A stretch of DNA of 64,000 bases from Clostridium sp. CAG:354_28_25 (GTDB lineage: Bacteria; Bacillota; Clostridia; TANB77; CAG-508). Position numbers and translations under genes: made by a program. This document shows, one piece after another, positions 37,871 through 49,700 of the stretch. How positions within the stretch are numbered: position 1 is the stretch's first letter; each line of letters opens with the position of its first letter. The notes beneath the pieces were generated by a model. The model had not been told where the DNA came from. It was given only the letters and a program-made list of their open reading frames with translations, and did not search any database. The DNA is taken from NCBI GenBank assembly GCA_001915925.1, contig MNRL01000010.1, forward strand, positions 1 to 64,000, read 5' to 3'.

Positions 37871-40800
37871 ATGGACGAGTTAGAAGTCTTTGATAAAATA
37901 AAAATTGGTTTAGCTTCTGATGAAAAAATAAGAGAATGGTCAAAAGGTGAAGTTAAAAAACCAGAAACTATAAACTACAGAACATTAAAACCAGAAAAAG
38001 ATGGTCTATTCTGCGAAAGAATATTTGGACCTACAAAAGACTGGGAATGTCACTGTGGAAAATATAAAAGAGTTAGATATAAAGGAATCGTTTGTGATAG
38101 ATGTGGTGTAGAAGTTACAAAATCAAAAGTAAGACGTGAAAGAATGGGACACATCGAACTTGCAGCACCAATTGCACACATTTGGTTCTTTAAAGGAATA
38201 CCTAGCAGAATAGCATTAATGCTAGATATTTCTCCAAGAAATCTAGAAAGAGTTATATATTTTGCATCATATGTAGTAACAGATAAAGGAACATCAGGCT
38301 TAATGGAAGCACAAGTTTTAAATGAAAGAGAATATCATGAAGCTGTAGAAAAATACGGTAAAGATTCATTTAAAGCAGAAATGGGTGCCGGAGCATTAAG
38401 AAAATTACTAGAAAAAATAGATCTAGAAAAATTATCTGCAAGCTTAAAGAAAGAAATTTCTAAAGCAAGTGAGCAAAAGAAAGTAAAATTAGTTAAGAGA
38501 TTAGATACAGTAGAAGCATTCAGACTATCTGGAAACAGACCAGAATGGATGATTATGAATGTTGTACCTGTAATTCCACCAGATTTAAGACCAATGGTTC
38601 AATTAGATGGTGGTAGATTTGCAACATCTGATTTAAATGACTTATATAGAAGAGTTATAAACAGAAACAACAGATTAAAAAGATTATTAGAATTAGGTGC
38701 ACCAGAGATAATTGTAAGAAACGAAAAAAGAATGTTACAAGAATCTGTAGATGCATTAATAGATAATGGAAGACGTGGTAGACCAGTAACAGGTGCTGGT
38801 AATAGACCATTAAAATCATTATCAGACTTATTAAAAGGAAAACAAGGTAGATTCCGTCAAAACTTACTAGGAAAAAGAGTTGACTATTCTGGACGTTCAG
38901 TTATCGTTGTAGGTCCAGAACTTAAGATATACCAATGTGGTCTTCCAAAAGAAATGGCTGTAGAATTATTCAAACCATTTGTTATGAAAGAATTAGTAGG
39001 AAGAGGAATTGCACATAATATTAAAAATGCAAAAAGAATGGTAGAAAAATTAAGTCCAGAAGTATGGGAAATATTAGAGGATGTTATAAAAGATCATCCA
39101 GTAATGTTAAACCGTGCTCCTACATTACACAGACTTGGTATTCAAGCATTCGAGCCAGTTTTAGTAGAAGGTAGAGCGATAAAATTACACCCATTAGTTT
39201 GTACACCATTTAATGCTGACTTCGACGGTGACCAAATGGCTATTCACTTACCATTATCACCAGAGGCACAAGCAGAAGCTAGATTTTTAATGTTATCTGT
39301 AAACAACTTATTAAAACCACAAGATGGTAAACCAGTTACAGTCCCAACACTAGATATGGTTCTTGGAAGTTATTACCTAACAATGGCCTTAGATGGCGAA
39401 AAAGGTGAAGGTATGTACTTTAAAGATAAAGATGAAGCTATAATGGCTTACGAAAACCATGATGTTGGAATACATGCAAAAGTATATGTAAGATTTAGCA
39501 AAGAAGTAGACGGAATAGTTAAAACAAAGAAAGTACAAACAACAGTAGGAAGAATTATTTATAATGAAGGAATTCCACAAGATTTAGGATATGTAGATAG
39601 AACAGATCCAGAACACGAATTCGACTTAGAGATAAATTTCCCAGTTATAAAGAAAAACTTAGGAGATATAGTAAACAGATGTATTAATGTACATGGGTTA
39701 TCTAAATCTGCAGAAGTTTTAGACTATATTAAAGCAACAGGATTTAAATATTCTACACTTGCAGGGGTTACATTCTCTGCAGCAGATGTTAAAGTACCAG
39801 CAGCAAAAGCTGATATATTAGCAAAAGCCGAAGAGCAAGTAGAACAAATAAGAAAACAATATAAACGTGGTTTAATAACAGACGAAGAAAGATACAATGC
39901 TGTTATTAACGTATGGGATAAAGCAACAAATGATGTTACAGAAGCAATGAAAGAAAACTTTGATGACTTAAACCCAATATACATGATGGTTCAATCTGGA
40001 GCCCGTGGTAATATGAACCAATTAAGACAAATCGCAGGTATGAGAGGTCTTATGGCAAGTACTACAGGTAGAGCAGTAGAAATTCCTATTAAATCATCAT
40101 TCGCAGAAGGTCTAGATGCCTTAGAGTACTTCATTTCTGCACATGGTGCTAGAAAAGGACTTTCTGATACAGCTTTAAGAACAGCTGACTCTGGATATTT
40201 AACAAGAAGATTAGTTGATGTATCTCAAGACATTATCGTAAGAGAAGAAGACTGCGGAAGCCATGACGGAATTGTTTTATGTGATATAAAAGAAGGAAAC
40301 CAAATAATCGAAACTTTAAGAGAAAGATTATTAGGAAGATTTGTTATAGAAGATTTAAAAGATCCTAATACAGGAGAAATTTTAGTAGATACTAATACAA
40401 TGATAACAGATGCAATAGCAGACAAAATAGTAGCTGCTGGAATTGAAAAAGTAAAAGTACGTTCTGTTTTAGGATGTAGATCAAAACAAGGTGTATGTCG
40501 TAAATGCTATGGTATGGGATTAGCAAGAAAAGACTTAGTAAATATAGGAGAAGCAGTAGGTGTTATTGCAGCACAATCAATTGGTGAGCCTGGTACACAG
40601 CTTACTATGAGAACTATCCACTCTGGTGGTGTTGCAGGTGTTGCAGATATCACACAAGGTCTTCCTAGAGTTGAAGAGTTATTCGAAGCTAGAAAACCAA
40701 AGGGACTTGCAATTATGGCAGAAATATCTGGTAAAGTTAAAGTTGTAGAAGACAAGAAAAAGAAAGAAGTTGTTATTACTTCTAAAGATGATTCTAAGAC

Positions 40801-41404
40801 TTATACAATACCATTTGGTGCTAAACTAAAAGTTATGGATGGTGACGAAATAGAATCAGGTGACCCAATAACTACAGGTTCATTAAATCCAAATGATATA
40901 CTAAAAGTAAAAGGAGCAGAGGGAGTATATACTTACCTTGTACAAGAGGTACAAAAAGTTTATAGAAACCAAGGTGTTGATATAAACGACAAACATATCG
41001 AAGTTATCGGAAGACAAATGATTAAGAAAGTTAGAATAGAAGATAATGGAGATACAGACTTATTCCCAGGTTCTTTAGTAAATGTATATGACCTAGAAGA
41101 AGTAAACGAAAAAGCTATAGCAGAAGGAAAGAGACCTGCAACAGCAAAACGTGTATTATTAGGAATAACAAAAGCATCATTAGCTACAGAAAGTTTCTTA
41201 TCTGCAGCATCATTCCAAGAAACAACAAGAGTATTAACAGAAGCTGCAATAAAAGGTAAGACAGATGAGCTTATGGGGTTAAAAGAAAATGTTATGATAG
41301 GTAAATTAATACCAGCCGGTACAGGAATGGATAGATATAAAAATCTAAAAATTCATGTAGAAGGTCAAGATGAGGAAGAACAAAAAGAAGAGCAAAAAGC
41401 TTAA
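37871..41404 (+). CDS. rpoC: RNA polymerase beta-prime subunit
   Basis: A 1177-residue beta-prime subunit of ordinary Firmicutes length. The N-terminal zinc site has C60, C62, C75 and C78. The catalytic NADFDGDQM is at residues 448-456 with its three Mg2+-binding aspartates. The bridge/trigger-helix region includes [19 protein letters not shown]. The second zinc site lies in CGSHDG to [13 protein letters not shown]. The ATG follows AAGGGGGCAAGAA. It is 89 bases after rpoB and ends in a strong terminator at 41420, so the operon is rpoB-rpoC alone. Confidence 0.98.
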   Translation: MDELEVFDKIKIGLASDEKIREWSKGEVKKPETINYRTLKPEKDGLFCERIFGPTKDWECHCGKYKRVRYKGIVCDRCGVEVTKSKVRRERMGHIELAAPIAHIWFFKGIPSRIALMLDISPRNLERVIYFASYVVTDKGTSGLMEAQVLNEREYHEAVEKYGKDSFKAEMGAGALRKLLEKIDLEKLSASLKKEISKASEQKKVKLVKRLDTVEAFRLSGNRPEWMIMNVVPVIPPDLRPMVQLDGGRFATSDLNDLYRRVINRNNRLKRLLELGAPEIIVRNEKRMLQESVDALIDNGRRGRPVTGAGNRPLKSLSDLLKGKQGRFRQNLLGKRVDYSGRSVIVVGPELKIYQCGLPKEMAVELFKPFVMKELVGRGIAHNIKNAKRMVEKLSPEVWEILEDVIKDHPVMLNRAPTLHRLGIQAFEPVLVEGRAIKLHPLVCTPFNADFDGDQMAIHLPLSPEAQAEARFLMLSVNNLLKPQDGKPVTVPTLDMVLGSYYLTMALDGEKGEGMYFKDKDEAIMAYENHDVGIHAKVYVRFSKEVDGIVKTKKVQTTVGRIIYNEGIPQDLGYVDRTDPEHEFDLEINFPVIKKNLGDIVNRCINVHGLSKSAEVLDYIKATGFKYSTLAGVTFSAADVKVPAAKADILAKAEEQVEQIRKQYKRGLITDEERYNAVINVWDKATNDVTEAMKENFDDLNPIYMMVQSGARGNMNQLRQIAGMRGLMASTTGRAVEIPIKSSFAEGLDALEYFISAHGARKGLSDTALRTADSGYLTRRLVDVSQDIIVREEDCGSHDGIVLCDIKEGNQIIETLRERLLGRFVIEDLKDPNTGEILVDTNTMITDAIADKIVAAGIEKVKVRSVLGCRSKQGVCRKCYGMGLARKDLVNIGEAVGVIAAQSIGEPGTQLTMRTIHSGGVAGVADITQGLPRVEELFEARKPKGLAIMAEISGKVKVVEDKKKKEVVITSKDDSKTYTIPFGAKLKVMDGDEIESGDPITTGSLNPNDILKVKGAEGVYTYLVQEVQKVYRNQGVDINDKHIEVIGRQMIKKVRIEDNGDTDLFPGSLVNVYDLEEVNEKAIAEGKRPATAKRVLLGITKASLATESFLSAASFQETTRVLTEAAIKGKTDELMGLKENVMIGKLIPAGTGMDRYKNLKIHVEGQDEEEQKEEQKA

Positions 41405-41419
41405 TAAGAATATAATAAG

Positions 41420-41452
41420 ATAGAGAGAACTATATAGGTTCTCTCTATTTTG
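41420..41452 (+). terminator. Intrinsic terminator after rpoC
   Basis: Perfect 11-bp arms, atagagagaac (41420-41430) and gttctctctat (41438-41448), followed by TTTG. Confidence 0.88.
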
Positions 41453-41486
41453 TTATATAAATGTAAATTAGATCAAAAATATTGAG

Positions 41487-41500
41487 CCGTAAGTAGTTCG
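41487..41500 (+). promoter_or_regulatory. CCGTA-type upstream element, copy 2
   Basis: CCGTAAGTAGTTCG begins 44 bases upstream of the -35 of the thioester adhesin gene at 41595. It shares CCGTAAG-AG-TTCGA with the copy at 46597 in front of its paralogue. Confidence 0.5.
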
Positions 41501-41530
41501 AAAATGGGAAAATATAAGCCAAAAATGTAA

Positions 41531-41560
41531 TTGACTTTATACTATAAAACGAGGTATAAT
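41531..41560 (+). promoter_or_regulatory. Promoter of the first thioester adhesin
   Basis: TTGACT (41531-41536), an 18-base spacer, TATAAT (41555-41560), leaving a leader of only about 28 bases before the ATG. Confidence 0.7.
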
Positions 41561-41594
41561 ATATGCTAGAAAAAATAGAAGGAATTGATGTTGT

Positions 41595-44500
41595 ATGAAG
41601 TTATTAAACAAAAAATTAATGTTACTAATGATGGGGATAATAGTAATGCTACTTGCATTGTTAACAGGAAAAGTGCAAGCTGCATCACAAGAGTTTGGAT
41701 TACAAGAATATAGAAAACCAGTAGGAAGTACACAATATGGTTATAAAGTAAGTGATAAATATGTATGGAAAATAGTAACATATTCTGGTAGTGCAATAAA
41801 TTATGATAGAACACTTTATTGTTTAAAAGCAGAACAAGGTTTCTATACTTCAGAACCAGGAGTTTTTAAAGAAACATATAATTTATCATATGACTTTATG
41901 AACAAAAATAGTATGAATCCATTACCTGTACCATCACAATATTATAATCAAATTGTATGGATTTTAAATCATTCATATATACCAAGTGCATCAACAGCTA
42001 GTACAGATAAAGCAACATTATTACAAAATGCAGGAATAAGTGGAAATAGTGAGTTATCAGATGATGATATAGATGTTGTACAACAATTAGCATTATGGTA
42101 TTTTACAAATTATGATGATTCAACATATCACAAAGATTTTGAAAATCAAGCATCTTTCCAAACTGTATTGCAATCAACTAAAACTAGTGGGGGAACAAGT
42201 GCATACCAAGCAATCGAAGATATTAATCAAACTAGATATGACCAAATGGATAAATTGTTTGTATATCTTGTAGAAAATGCAAAAAAAGCAACAGCAAGTT
42301 CTAACAGTACTTCATCACCAATAGCTATGGGAAATACTACCCCAACAGTAGAAGTAAGTGGAAGCAATTATATAGTAGGACCATTTAAAATAGATAAAAA
42401 CAATGACACTCCATATACTATAAACTTTAGTATAACAGACCAAAGTGGTAAAAGTTTAGCCGGAAAATATACTTTATTAGACTCAAATAAGAGTCAAACA
42501 AGCCAAACTTTAGCACAATTAGTTGGAAGTAATTTTTATTTAAGAATACCAATTAGTACAGTAAATTCAGAAAATATTACAAGTCTAAGATTTTCTATGA
42601 ATGGAAATTATACTATAACAACAGCTACATATTGGACTAAATCTGGAGATAGTACAGTACAACCAATAGTAGAATTGAGTAGAACACCAAAAGCTTTTAG
42701 TGGTAACAAAGAAGTAACATTTCCAAAAGAAGGTTCATATAATTTAAAACTTATAAAAGTAGAACAAGGTAATACAACAAACAAATTACAAGGTGCAACA
42801 TTTAGAATTACAAGTCCAAATGGAACGGTAACAGAAACAACAAGCTCAAATGGTGAGATTAATGTAGGACCAATTACTATAAATACACCTGGAACAGATA
42901 CAATAACAATAGAAGAAACACAAGCTCCAGATGGATATGAAAAAGTAATAACAGCACCTATAAATGTACAAGTAACAAAAACACTATCAAGTAATACATA
43001 TACTATGTCAAATGCTGTAATAACTAATACCCAGACGGGATCTAGTATAAGTGTAAGTGGAAGTACGATAACAGTAACGGTAGAAAATAAATTAATACCA
43101 AAAGACAGCGAATATAATTTAAAACTTGTAAAGGTGGAACAAGGAAATACAAGTAAAAAGTTACAAGGGGCAGAATTTAGAATCAATTCACCAACTGGTG
43201 AAGTAACACAAACAACAAATGCAAGTGGAGAAATAAACATAGGTCAAATTGCAGTAACAGCTACAGGAACAGACACAATAACAATAGAAGAAACAAAAGC
43301 ACCAGATGGCTACGAAAAAATAATAACAGCACCAATAACAGTACAAGTAACAAAAGTATTCGAGAATAATACATATAAAATGTCAACTGCACAAATAACA
43401 AATGCACAAACAGGAGCAAGTTTAACATTATCAGGAAATACAATAACAGTAACAGTAGAGAATAAATTAATTCCAAAAACAAGCGAATATAACCTAAAAC
43501 TTGTAAAGGTAGAAGAAGGAACAAGTAATAAATTAGAAGGTGCAGAATTTAAAATAAATTCACCAAATGGAGAAGTAACAAAAACAACAAATGCAAGTGG
43601 AGAAATAAATATAGGACCAATTGCAGTAACAGCTACAGGAACAGACACGATAACAATAGAAGAGACAAAAGCTCCAGCAGGATATGAAAAGATAATAACA
43701 GCACCAATAACAGTGCAAGTAACAAAAGTATTCGAAAATAATACATATAAAATGTCAGATGCGGTAATAACAAATGCACAAAATGGAGCAGATATAAGCT
43801 TAAGCGGAAATACAATAACAGTAACAGTAGAAAACAAAGCAAAATATTTTGATTTAGCATTAAGAAAATATATAACACAAGTAAATGGAGAAAATGTTGC
43901 AAATACTAGAGTACCAGTTATAGATACAACATCGCTTACAACTGGAACAACAGCAAGTTATAAGCATAGAAAAGATCCAGTTGCAGTAACAACAGGTGAC
44001 AAAGTAATATACAATCTTACGATATATAATGAAGGACAAAAACCAGGTAGAGCAACAAAGTTACAAGACCAATTACCAACAGGCTTAGTATTTAATAGAG
44101 TAGTGTCTGGAAATTTTGAATTGGATTCTTATAGTGAAACAGATAATCTATTAAAATTAAGAAGAACATCAAATACAGATAATCTTGATGCATATAATGG
44201 AACTACATTAGATTCAGAAACAATACAAATAGAATGCACAGTAACAGCAGTCCCAACATATAAAGAGCAAATCTTAACAAATGTCGCATGGATTTCAGAA
44301 GAATATGATGCAGAATCAAATGTAACAATAACAAACGAGGAAAATGCAGATAGGGATTCTGTTCCAGGAACACATCCAGATGTAAATAAAGATAATATGG
44401 AAGATTATACTGGAAATAATAATCAAGAAGATTTAACAGATGATGATTATTACTTCAAAGGTCAAGAAGATGATGATGACTTCGAAAAATTAAAAGTAGT

Positions 44501-46370
44501 ATATTTTGACTTAGCATTAAGAAAATTTATAACAGGTAAAAATGATACAGCATTAACAGGTAGAGAACCACAAGTAGATGTAACAAACTTAGCAGATGGA
44601 ACATCTACAACAGCTACATATAATCATCCAAAAAATCCTATAGATATGCAAAGAGGAGATATCGTAATATATACAATAAGAGTATATAATGAAGGTTCAA
44701 TGGATGGATATGCAAATGAAATAACAGATTATTTACCAGAAGAATTAGAATTTTTACCAGACCATGAAATAAACCAAGAATATGAATGGCAAGTATCTAG
44801 TGATGGAAGACATGTTACAACAGATTATTTATCAAAAGCTAAAGAAACATCATCAAGACAAAACTTATTAAAAGCTTTTGATGGAACAACATTGGATTAT
44901 AAAGATGTAAAGATAACATGTAAAATAAAAGATACTGCAGAAGTTGGTAAAAAGCTAACAAACTTAGCAGAAATAACAGAATCTAAAGATTCAGATGGAA
45001 ATGATGTAGTAGACAGAGATTCTGAAACAGATAATGTAGAAGTACCAACAGACGAAGATTTACCAAATTATAAAGATGACGAAATAGATAAAGACTATGT
45101 ACCTGGTCAAGAAGATGATGATGACTTCGAAAAGGTAAAAGTAGTATATTTCGATTTAGCATTAAGAAAATTTATAACAGCAGTAGATGATACAGAAATA
45201 ACAAACAGAATACCACAACTAAGTATTGGTGAAGATGGAAATATAGATTATAATCATACAAAAGAGCCTGTAGAAGTAGAAAATGGTAATATAGTAACAT
45301 ATACATTAAGAATTTATAATGAAGGTATGATGGCAGGTTATGCAAGCAGGGTAAAAGATGATGTGCCAGATGGATTGGAATTCTTGCCAGACAACGAGAT
45401 AAACCAAGAATATAGATGGGTATTATCAGAAGATGGAACAAGTATAGAGACCGATTATCTATCTAAAGAGCAAGAACAAACAGAAGGTGCAAACTTAATA
45501 AAAGCATTTGATCCAGAATTAGGAATAACGGATACAAACCCAGACTATAGAGATTTAAAAATAGCATTTAGAGTAACAGAACCAAACACATCAGATAGAA
45601 TATTAGTAAATACAGCAGAAATTTCAGATGACAGAGATGAAAACAATGATCCAGTAGACGATATAGATTCTACCCCAGATAACAATAACGAGTGGAACGA
45701 AGAAGATGATTTAGACAAAGAATTTGTAAAAGTTAAATACTTTGATTTAGCATTAAAGAAATGGGTAAGTAGAGCAATTGTTACAAACCAAGATGGTTCA
45801 CAAAACATAATAGAAACAGGACATACAGGAGATGAAGATCCAGAGCCACCAGCAAAAGTAGATTTAGGAAGACAAGACATTAATAAAGTAACAGTAAAAT
45901 TTGAATTCCAAATTAAAATAACAAATGAAGGTGAAATTGCTGGATATGCAACAGAAGTAACAGACTATATTCCAGAAGGCTTAAAGTTTATACAAGAAGA
46001 CAACCCATTATGGTATCCAAGAGAACCATTAAACGGAAGAGAAAGAGTTGGAACACAACAATTAGCAGATACATTACTACAACCAGGAGAAAGCGCAACA
46101 ATATCAATCCTATTAACATGGATAAATGATCCAAATAATATGGGATTAAAAACAAACATAGCAGAAATAAGCCAAGATGATAATGATAGTGATACACCAG
46201 ATATAGACTCAACACCAGATAACTTTACAGATGGTGAAGACGATATAGATGATGCACCAGTAATGTTAACAGTAGCACTAGGTGATACACAAATATATAT
46301 AGGTTTAGGATTTGTAATAGTAGCAATGTTAACAGGTGGAATTTGGGCAATAAAAAGATATGTTTTATAG
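41595..46370 (+). CDS. Thioester-domain (Cys-Gln) surface adhesin with three Cna-B repeats and DUF11 stalk
   Basis: A 1591-residue exported protein. After a signal peptide (1-30) comes a TQXA-type thioester domain: C76 in TLYCLKAEQGF and Q164 in DVVQQLALWYF fit the Cys and Gln that form an internal thioester in Gram-positive adhesins. Three Cna-B/SpaA-like repeats of about 125 residues follow (about 379-748; each with LKLVKVE and TITIEE(T)-APxGYEK). Then come four DUF11-like modules, each opening FDLALRKFI or FDLALKKWV, separated by acidic GQEDDDDFEK linkers. A C-terminal membrane helix ends in KRYVL; no LPxTG is present. In known relatives the thioester reacts covalently with host surface groups. 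The ATG at 41595 is preceded by GAAGGAATTG. It follows the rpoC terminator. Confidence 0.92.
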   Translation: MKLLNKKLMLLMMGIIVMLLALLTGKVQAASQEFGLQEYRKPVGSTQYGYKVSDKYVWKIVTYSGSAINYDRTLYCLKAEQGFYTSEPGVFKETYNLSYDFMNKNSMNPLPVPSQYYNQIVWILNHSYIPSASTASTDKATLLQNAGISGNSELSDDDIDVVQQLALWYFTNYDDSTYHKDFENQASFQTVLQSTKTSGGTSAYQAIEDINQTRYDQMDKLFVYLVENAKKATASSNSTSSPIAMGNTTPTVEVSGSNYIVGPFKIDKNNDTPYTINFSITDQSGKSLAGKYTLLDSNKSQTSQTLAQLVGSNFYLRIPISTVNSENITSLRFSMNGNYTITTATYWTKSGDSTVQPIVELSRTPKAFSGNKEVTFPKEGSYNLKLIKVEQGNTTNKLQGATFRITSPNGTVTETTSSNGEINVGPITINTPGTDTITIEETQAPDGYEKVITAPINVQVTKTLSSNTYTMSNAVITNTQTGSSISVSGSTITVTVENKLIPKDSEYNLKLVKVEQGNTSKKLQGAEFRINSPTGEVTQTTNASGEINIGQIAVTATGTDTITIEETKAPDGYEKIITAPITVQVTKVFENNTYKMSTAQITNAQTGASLTLSGNTITVTVENKLIPKTSEYNLKLVKVEEGTSNKLEGAEFKINSPNGEVTKTTNASGEINIGPIAVTATGTDTITIEETKAPAGYEKIITAPITVQVTKVFENNTYKMSDAVITNAQNGADISLSGNTITVTVENKAKYFDLALRKYITQVNGENVANTRVPVIDTTSLTTGTTASYKHRKDPVAVTTGDKVIYNLTIYNEGQKPGRATKLQDQLPTGLVFNRVVSGNFELDSYSETDNLLKLRRTSNTDNLDAYNGTTLDSETIQIECTVTAVPTYKEQILTNVAWISEEYDAESNVTITNEENADRDSVPGTHPDVNKDNMEDYTGNNNQEDLTDDDYYFKGQEDDDDFEKLKVVYFDLALRKFITGKNDTALTGREPQVDVTNLADGTSTTATYNHPKNPIDMQRGDIVIYTIRVYNEGSMDGYANEITDYLPEELEFLPDHEINQEYEWQVSSDGRHVTTDYLSKAKETSSRQNLLKAFDGTTLDYKDVKITCKIKDTAEVGKKLTNLAEITESKDSDGNDVVDRDSETDNVEVPTDEDLPNYKDDEIDKDYVPGQEDDDDFEKVKVVYFDLALRKFITAVDDTEITNRIPQLSIGEDGNIDYNHTKEPVEVENGNIVTYTLRIYNEGMMAGYASRVKDDVPDGLEFLPDNEINQEYRWVLSEDGTSIETDYLSKEQEQTEGANLIKAFDPELGITDTNPDYRDLKIAFRVTEPNTSDRILVNTAEISDDRDENNDPVDDIDSTPDNNNEWNEEDDLDKEFVKVKYFDLALKKWVSRAIVTNQDGSQNIIETGHTGDEDPEPPAKVDLGRQDINKVTVKFEFQIKITNEGEIAGYATEVTDYIPEGLKFIQEDNPLWYPREPLNGRERVGTQQLADTLLQPGESATISILLTWINDPNNMGLKTNIAEISQDDNDSDTPDIDSTPDNFTDGEDDIDDAPVMLTVALGDTQIYIGLGFVIVAMLTGGIWAIKRYVL
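42730..43837 (+). repeat. Three tandem Cna-B-coding repeats inside the first thioester adhesin
   Basis: Units start at about 42730, 43102 and 43479, each about 370 bases. Units 2 and 3 are far more alike at the DNA level than unit 1, with long shared runs around ACAATAGAAGA and GCACCAATAACAGT. This suggests a recent duplication and a site prone to copy-number change. Confidence 0.85.
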
Positions 46371-46496
46371 GGAATAAGGGACGTTCCTAAAATCCCGGGT
46401 AAACCGGGATTTTAGGAGTCCTTTTTGCGTTTAAAGAAAGCTACATATATTTGGCAGGTTCTATTGTGGGAAAAAAGGAACGTCCCCAAATCCCAC
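46368..46496 (+). repeat. REP-like palindromic repeats between the thioester adhesins, copies 7-8
   Basis: One unit begins at the stop codon (46368-46396, AGGGAATAAGGGACGTTCC). After a CCCGGGT/ACCGGG hairpin at 46393-46410, a second spans 46466-46496 with outer arms GTGGGA and TCCCAC. The remainder of the 352-base gap holds the CCGTA element and the promoter, with no gene. Confidence 0.75.
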
Positions 46497-46596
46497 TAAC
46501 CTCGAATTTTATAAAAAATTATTGTAAACTTAACAAAAATGTAATATAATTGTAATGTGGACTAAAAAAATTGACGGAATATAGCAAAAACTGTAT

Positions 46597-46613
46597 CCGT
46601 AAGCAGGTTCGAG
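46597..46613 (+). promoter_or_regulatory. CCGTA-type upstream element, copy 3
   Basis: CCGTAAGCAGGTTCGAG begins 57 bases upstream of the -35 of the second thioester adhesin. The preceding ACGGAATATAG (46574-46584) can pair with CTGTATCCGT (46591-46600), so this copy could also fold as a hairpin. Confidence 0.5.
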
Positions 46614-46653
46614 CCACAAAAAAATAACCATAAAAAACTGCTATTTTTTGCTA

Positions 46654-46681
46654 TTGACTATTATTTAGAATATAGTAAAAT
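46654..46681 (+). promoter_or_regulatory. Promoter of the second thioester adhesin
   Basis: TTGACT (46654-46659), a 16-base spacer, TAAAAT (46676-46681), about 41 bases before the ATG. Confidence 0.6.
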
Positions 46682-46722
46682 ACACTTAGCAGTATTATGA
46701 GAAAAAGGATGGTAACGAAACT

Positions 46723-49700
46723 ATGAAACTTATTAAGAAAATAGCTGTAAGCATCATAGTTATGCTTTTAGCATTAGCTATGGGAACATCAGTATTTGCA
46801 GCTACAAATCCAGTTACATTTGGACTAAGTGAATATAGAAGAGAAACAAACGGAAAACAATATGGATATAGAATAAACAATGGAAATAAAAAAGTTTGGA
46901 AAGTTATTGTGTACGAAAATGACGGGACAACAATGAATTTTGACAATACAATATACTGTTTAAAAGCCGAAAAAGGTTTTTACACAGCAACACCAAATTC
47001 ATTTAAACAAACATATGATAAAATGGTAGACTTTGCAGATAAATCAAATTTAGTACCTGCAATTTTCGAAAACGATGACTATTATTATGCCGCTACATGG
47101 ATTTTAGACCATGCATATATACCATATTATGCAAAATCAGGAGATTCAGTAGAAGTACAAGCTCAAAAAACTGAGCAAGCTGCACAAGATAGAGAAGATC
47201 TATTAAACGCATCTGGGATGAGCGATTCATTAAAACAAGAATTAACAGATGATGATATAGATGTAGTACAACAAATGGCATTATGGTATTTTACAAATAC
47301 AAAAGCAAATGAGAATGCAGATATATATCATGTAGATTATGCAGGAGAGCCATCATTCCAACCTGTAGCTATAGCTGAAAAAGGAGTAGGTTCTTATACA
47401 ACAATAGAAGATGTTAACCAAACAAGAGCTGATGCAATGGAAAAACTATATCAATATATGGTAAAAACAGCTAAAAGTACAGAAAACATTGAATATTACA
47501 AAACACATAATGGAAAAGTAGAAGAACCAATAACATTAGCTACAGAAGTTAACCCAACAGTAGAATTAGATGGTGGAAATTATATAGTAGGACCATATAA
47601 AATAAATAAAAATAATGATTTACCATTCGAATTAAATGCAAAATTCACAGACCAAGATGGAACAGACTTAAATGGTAAATATACATTATTAAATTCAAGT
47701 AAACAAGCAGTATCACAAGGAACAACAATAAAAGATTTAGTAGGACAAAGTTTCTATATTTCAATCCCATCATCAAATATAGATGATATAACAAAAATAA
47801 AATTTAGTTATACAGGTTCATATAGAACTTCATCAAAAGGATTCTGGACAACAACACAAAATCCAGATACTGTACAACCATTAGTTGCAGTTGAAAAACA
47901 AGAAACTCCATTAAGTGGAGAAAAAGAAGTTGGAGTTGCAAAAAGAGAATTTGACTTATCATTAAGAAAATTTATTTCTGAAGTAAATGGAAAAGAAATA
48001 AATAGAGAGCCAACAGTAGATGTATCAAATTTAAATAAAAACATTGATGGAGCAAAAGTTACAACAGCTACTTATAACCATAACAAAAAACCAGTAGCAG
48101 TAAAACCAGGAGATATAGTTACATATACAATAAGAGTATATAATGAAGGTGAATTGGATGGTTATGTAGGAGAAATTACAGATTATTTACCAGCAGAATT
48201 AGAATTTATAAATGATGTAGAAAATTATCCAGAAGAAACAGACTTTAATGCAGGTTATGGTTGGAAAATTGATGCAAGTAATAATAGAGTAATAAAAACA
48301 AATAAACTTGCTTACTCATCAGAAGCAGCAGACAGAGATCAAAATGCAAGCAATTTAATAAAAGCATATAATGGAACAACATTAGATTACAAAGAAGTTA
48401 AAGTAAAATGTAAAGTAAAGAACTCTACAGAATCATTAAAGAAGATTACAAATTTAGCTCAAATTACACAAGAAACAGACAGTAAAGGTGGAGCAGTAAC
48501 AGATAGGGACTCTGTACCAAATGGAAACTTTACATTACCATCAGATACAGATTTACCAACATATAAAGATGACGAAATAAATTCTGGAAAACAATATATA
48601 CCAGGACAAGAAGATGATGATGATTTTGAAAAAGTTATTATTCAAGAATTTGATTTAGCATTAAGAAAATTTATATCAGGAAAAAATGGAACAACATTAA
48701 TAGGTAGAGAGCCATCTGTAGATGTAACAAATTTAGCAAATGGAACAGCTACAACAGCAACATATAATCATCCAAAGAAAGCTGTGGATATGGCAAGAGG
48801 AGATGTTGTAGAATACACAATAAGAGTATATAATGAAGGCTCAATAGATGGATATGCAAATAAAATAGTAGATAAATTACCAGCAGAATTAGAGTTCTTA
48901 CCAGAAAACGAAACAAATATACAATATGGATGGCAAGTTTCAGAAGATGGAAGAACAGTAACAACAGATTATTTATCAGAAGCAAGAGGAGGCATTCCAG
49001 TTTCTACAGCAACAACTTCAAATCAAAATTTAATAAAAGCATTTGATGGAACAACATTATCATATAAAGATGTAAAAATAGTATGTAAAGTAAAAGATAC
49101 TGCAGAATTTGGTAAGAAATTAACAAATTTAGCAGAGATAACAGAAGCAAAAGATTCTGAAGGAAATGATGTAATAGATAGAGATTCTGAAACAAATAAT
49201 ATGCAAGTTCCAAGTGATGAAGACTTACCAGCATATAAAGATGACGAAATAAACAACGAATATGTACCAGGACAAGAAGACGATGATGACTTCGAAAAAG
49301 TTAGAGTAGTATATTTTGACTTAGCATTAAGAAAATTTATTACTGCAGTTGATGACCAAGAAGTAACTACGAGAGTTCCACAATTAAGTATTGGAGAAGA
49401 TGGAAATATTAAATATGACCATACAAAAGATCCTGTTGAAGTAGAAAACGGAGATGTAGTTACATATACAATAAGAATATATAATGAAGGATTAATAGAT
49501 GGACATGCAACAGAAGTAAAAGATGATATTCCAGATGGACTAAAATTCTTACCAGATAACCCTATAAATAGAGAGTATAGATGGCAAGAATCGGAAGATG
49601 GACAAAGTGTAACAACAGATTACTTAGCTAAGGCACAAGAAGAAAATGACGGAGATAATCTAATAAAAGCATATGACCCAGAAAAAGGACTAACAGAAAA

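Noticed and set aside
42608..43837. Long minus-strand reading frames opposite the Cna-B repeats (for example 42608-43240 and 43310-43837)
   Set aside because: They repeat with the coding repeats on the other strand and reflect codon bias in Thr/Ile/Val-rich sequence.
42730..43837. CRISPR-like tandem repeats
   Set aside because: The units are about 370 bases, in frame and protein-coding, with no short identical repeats or unique spacers.
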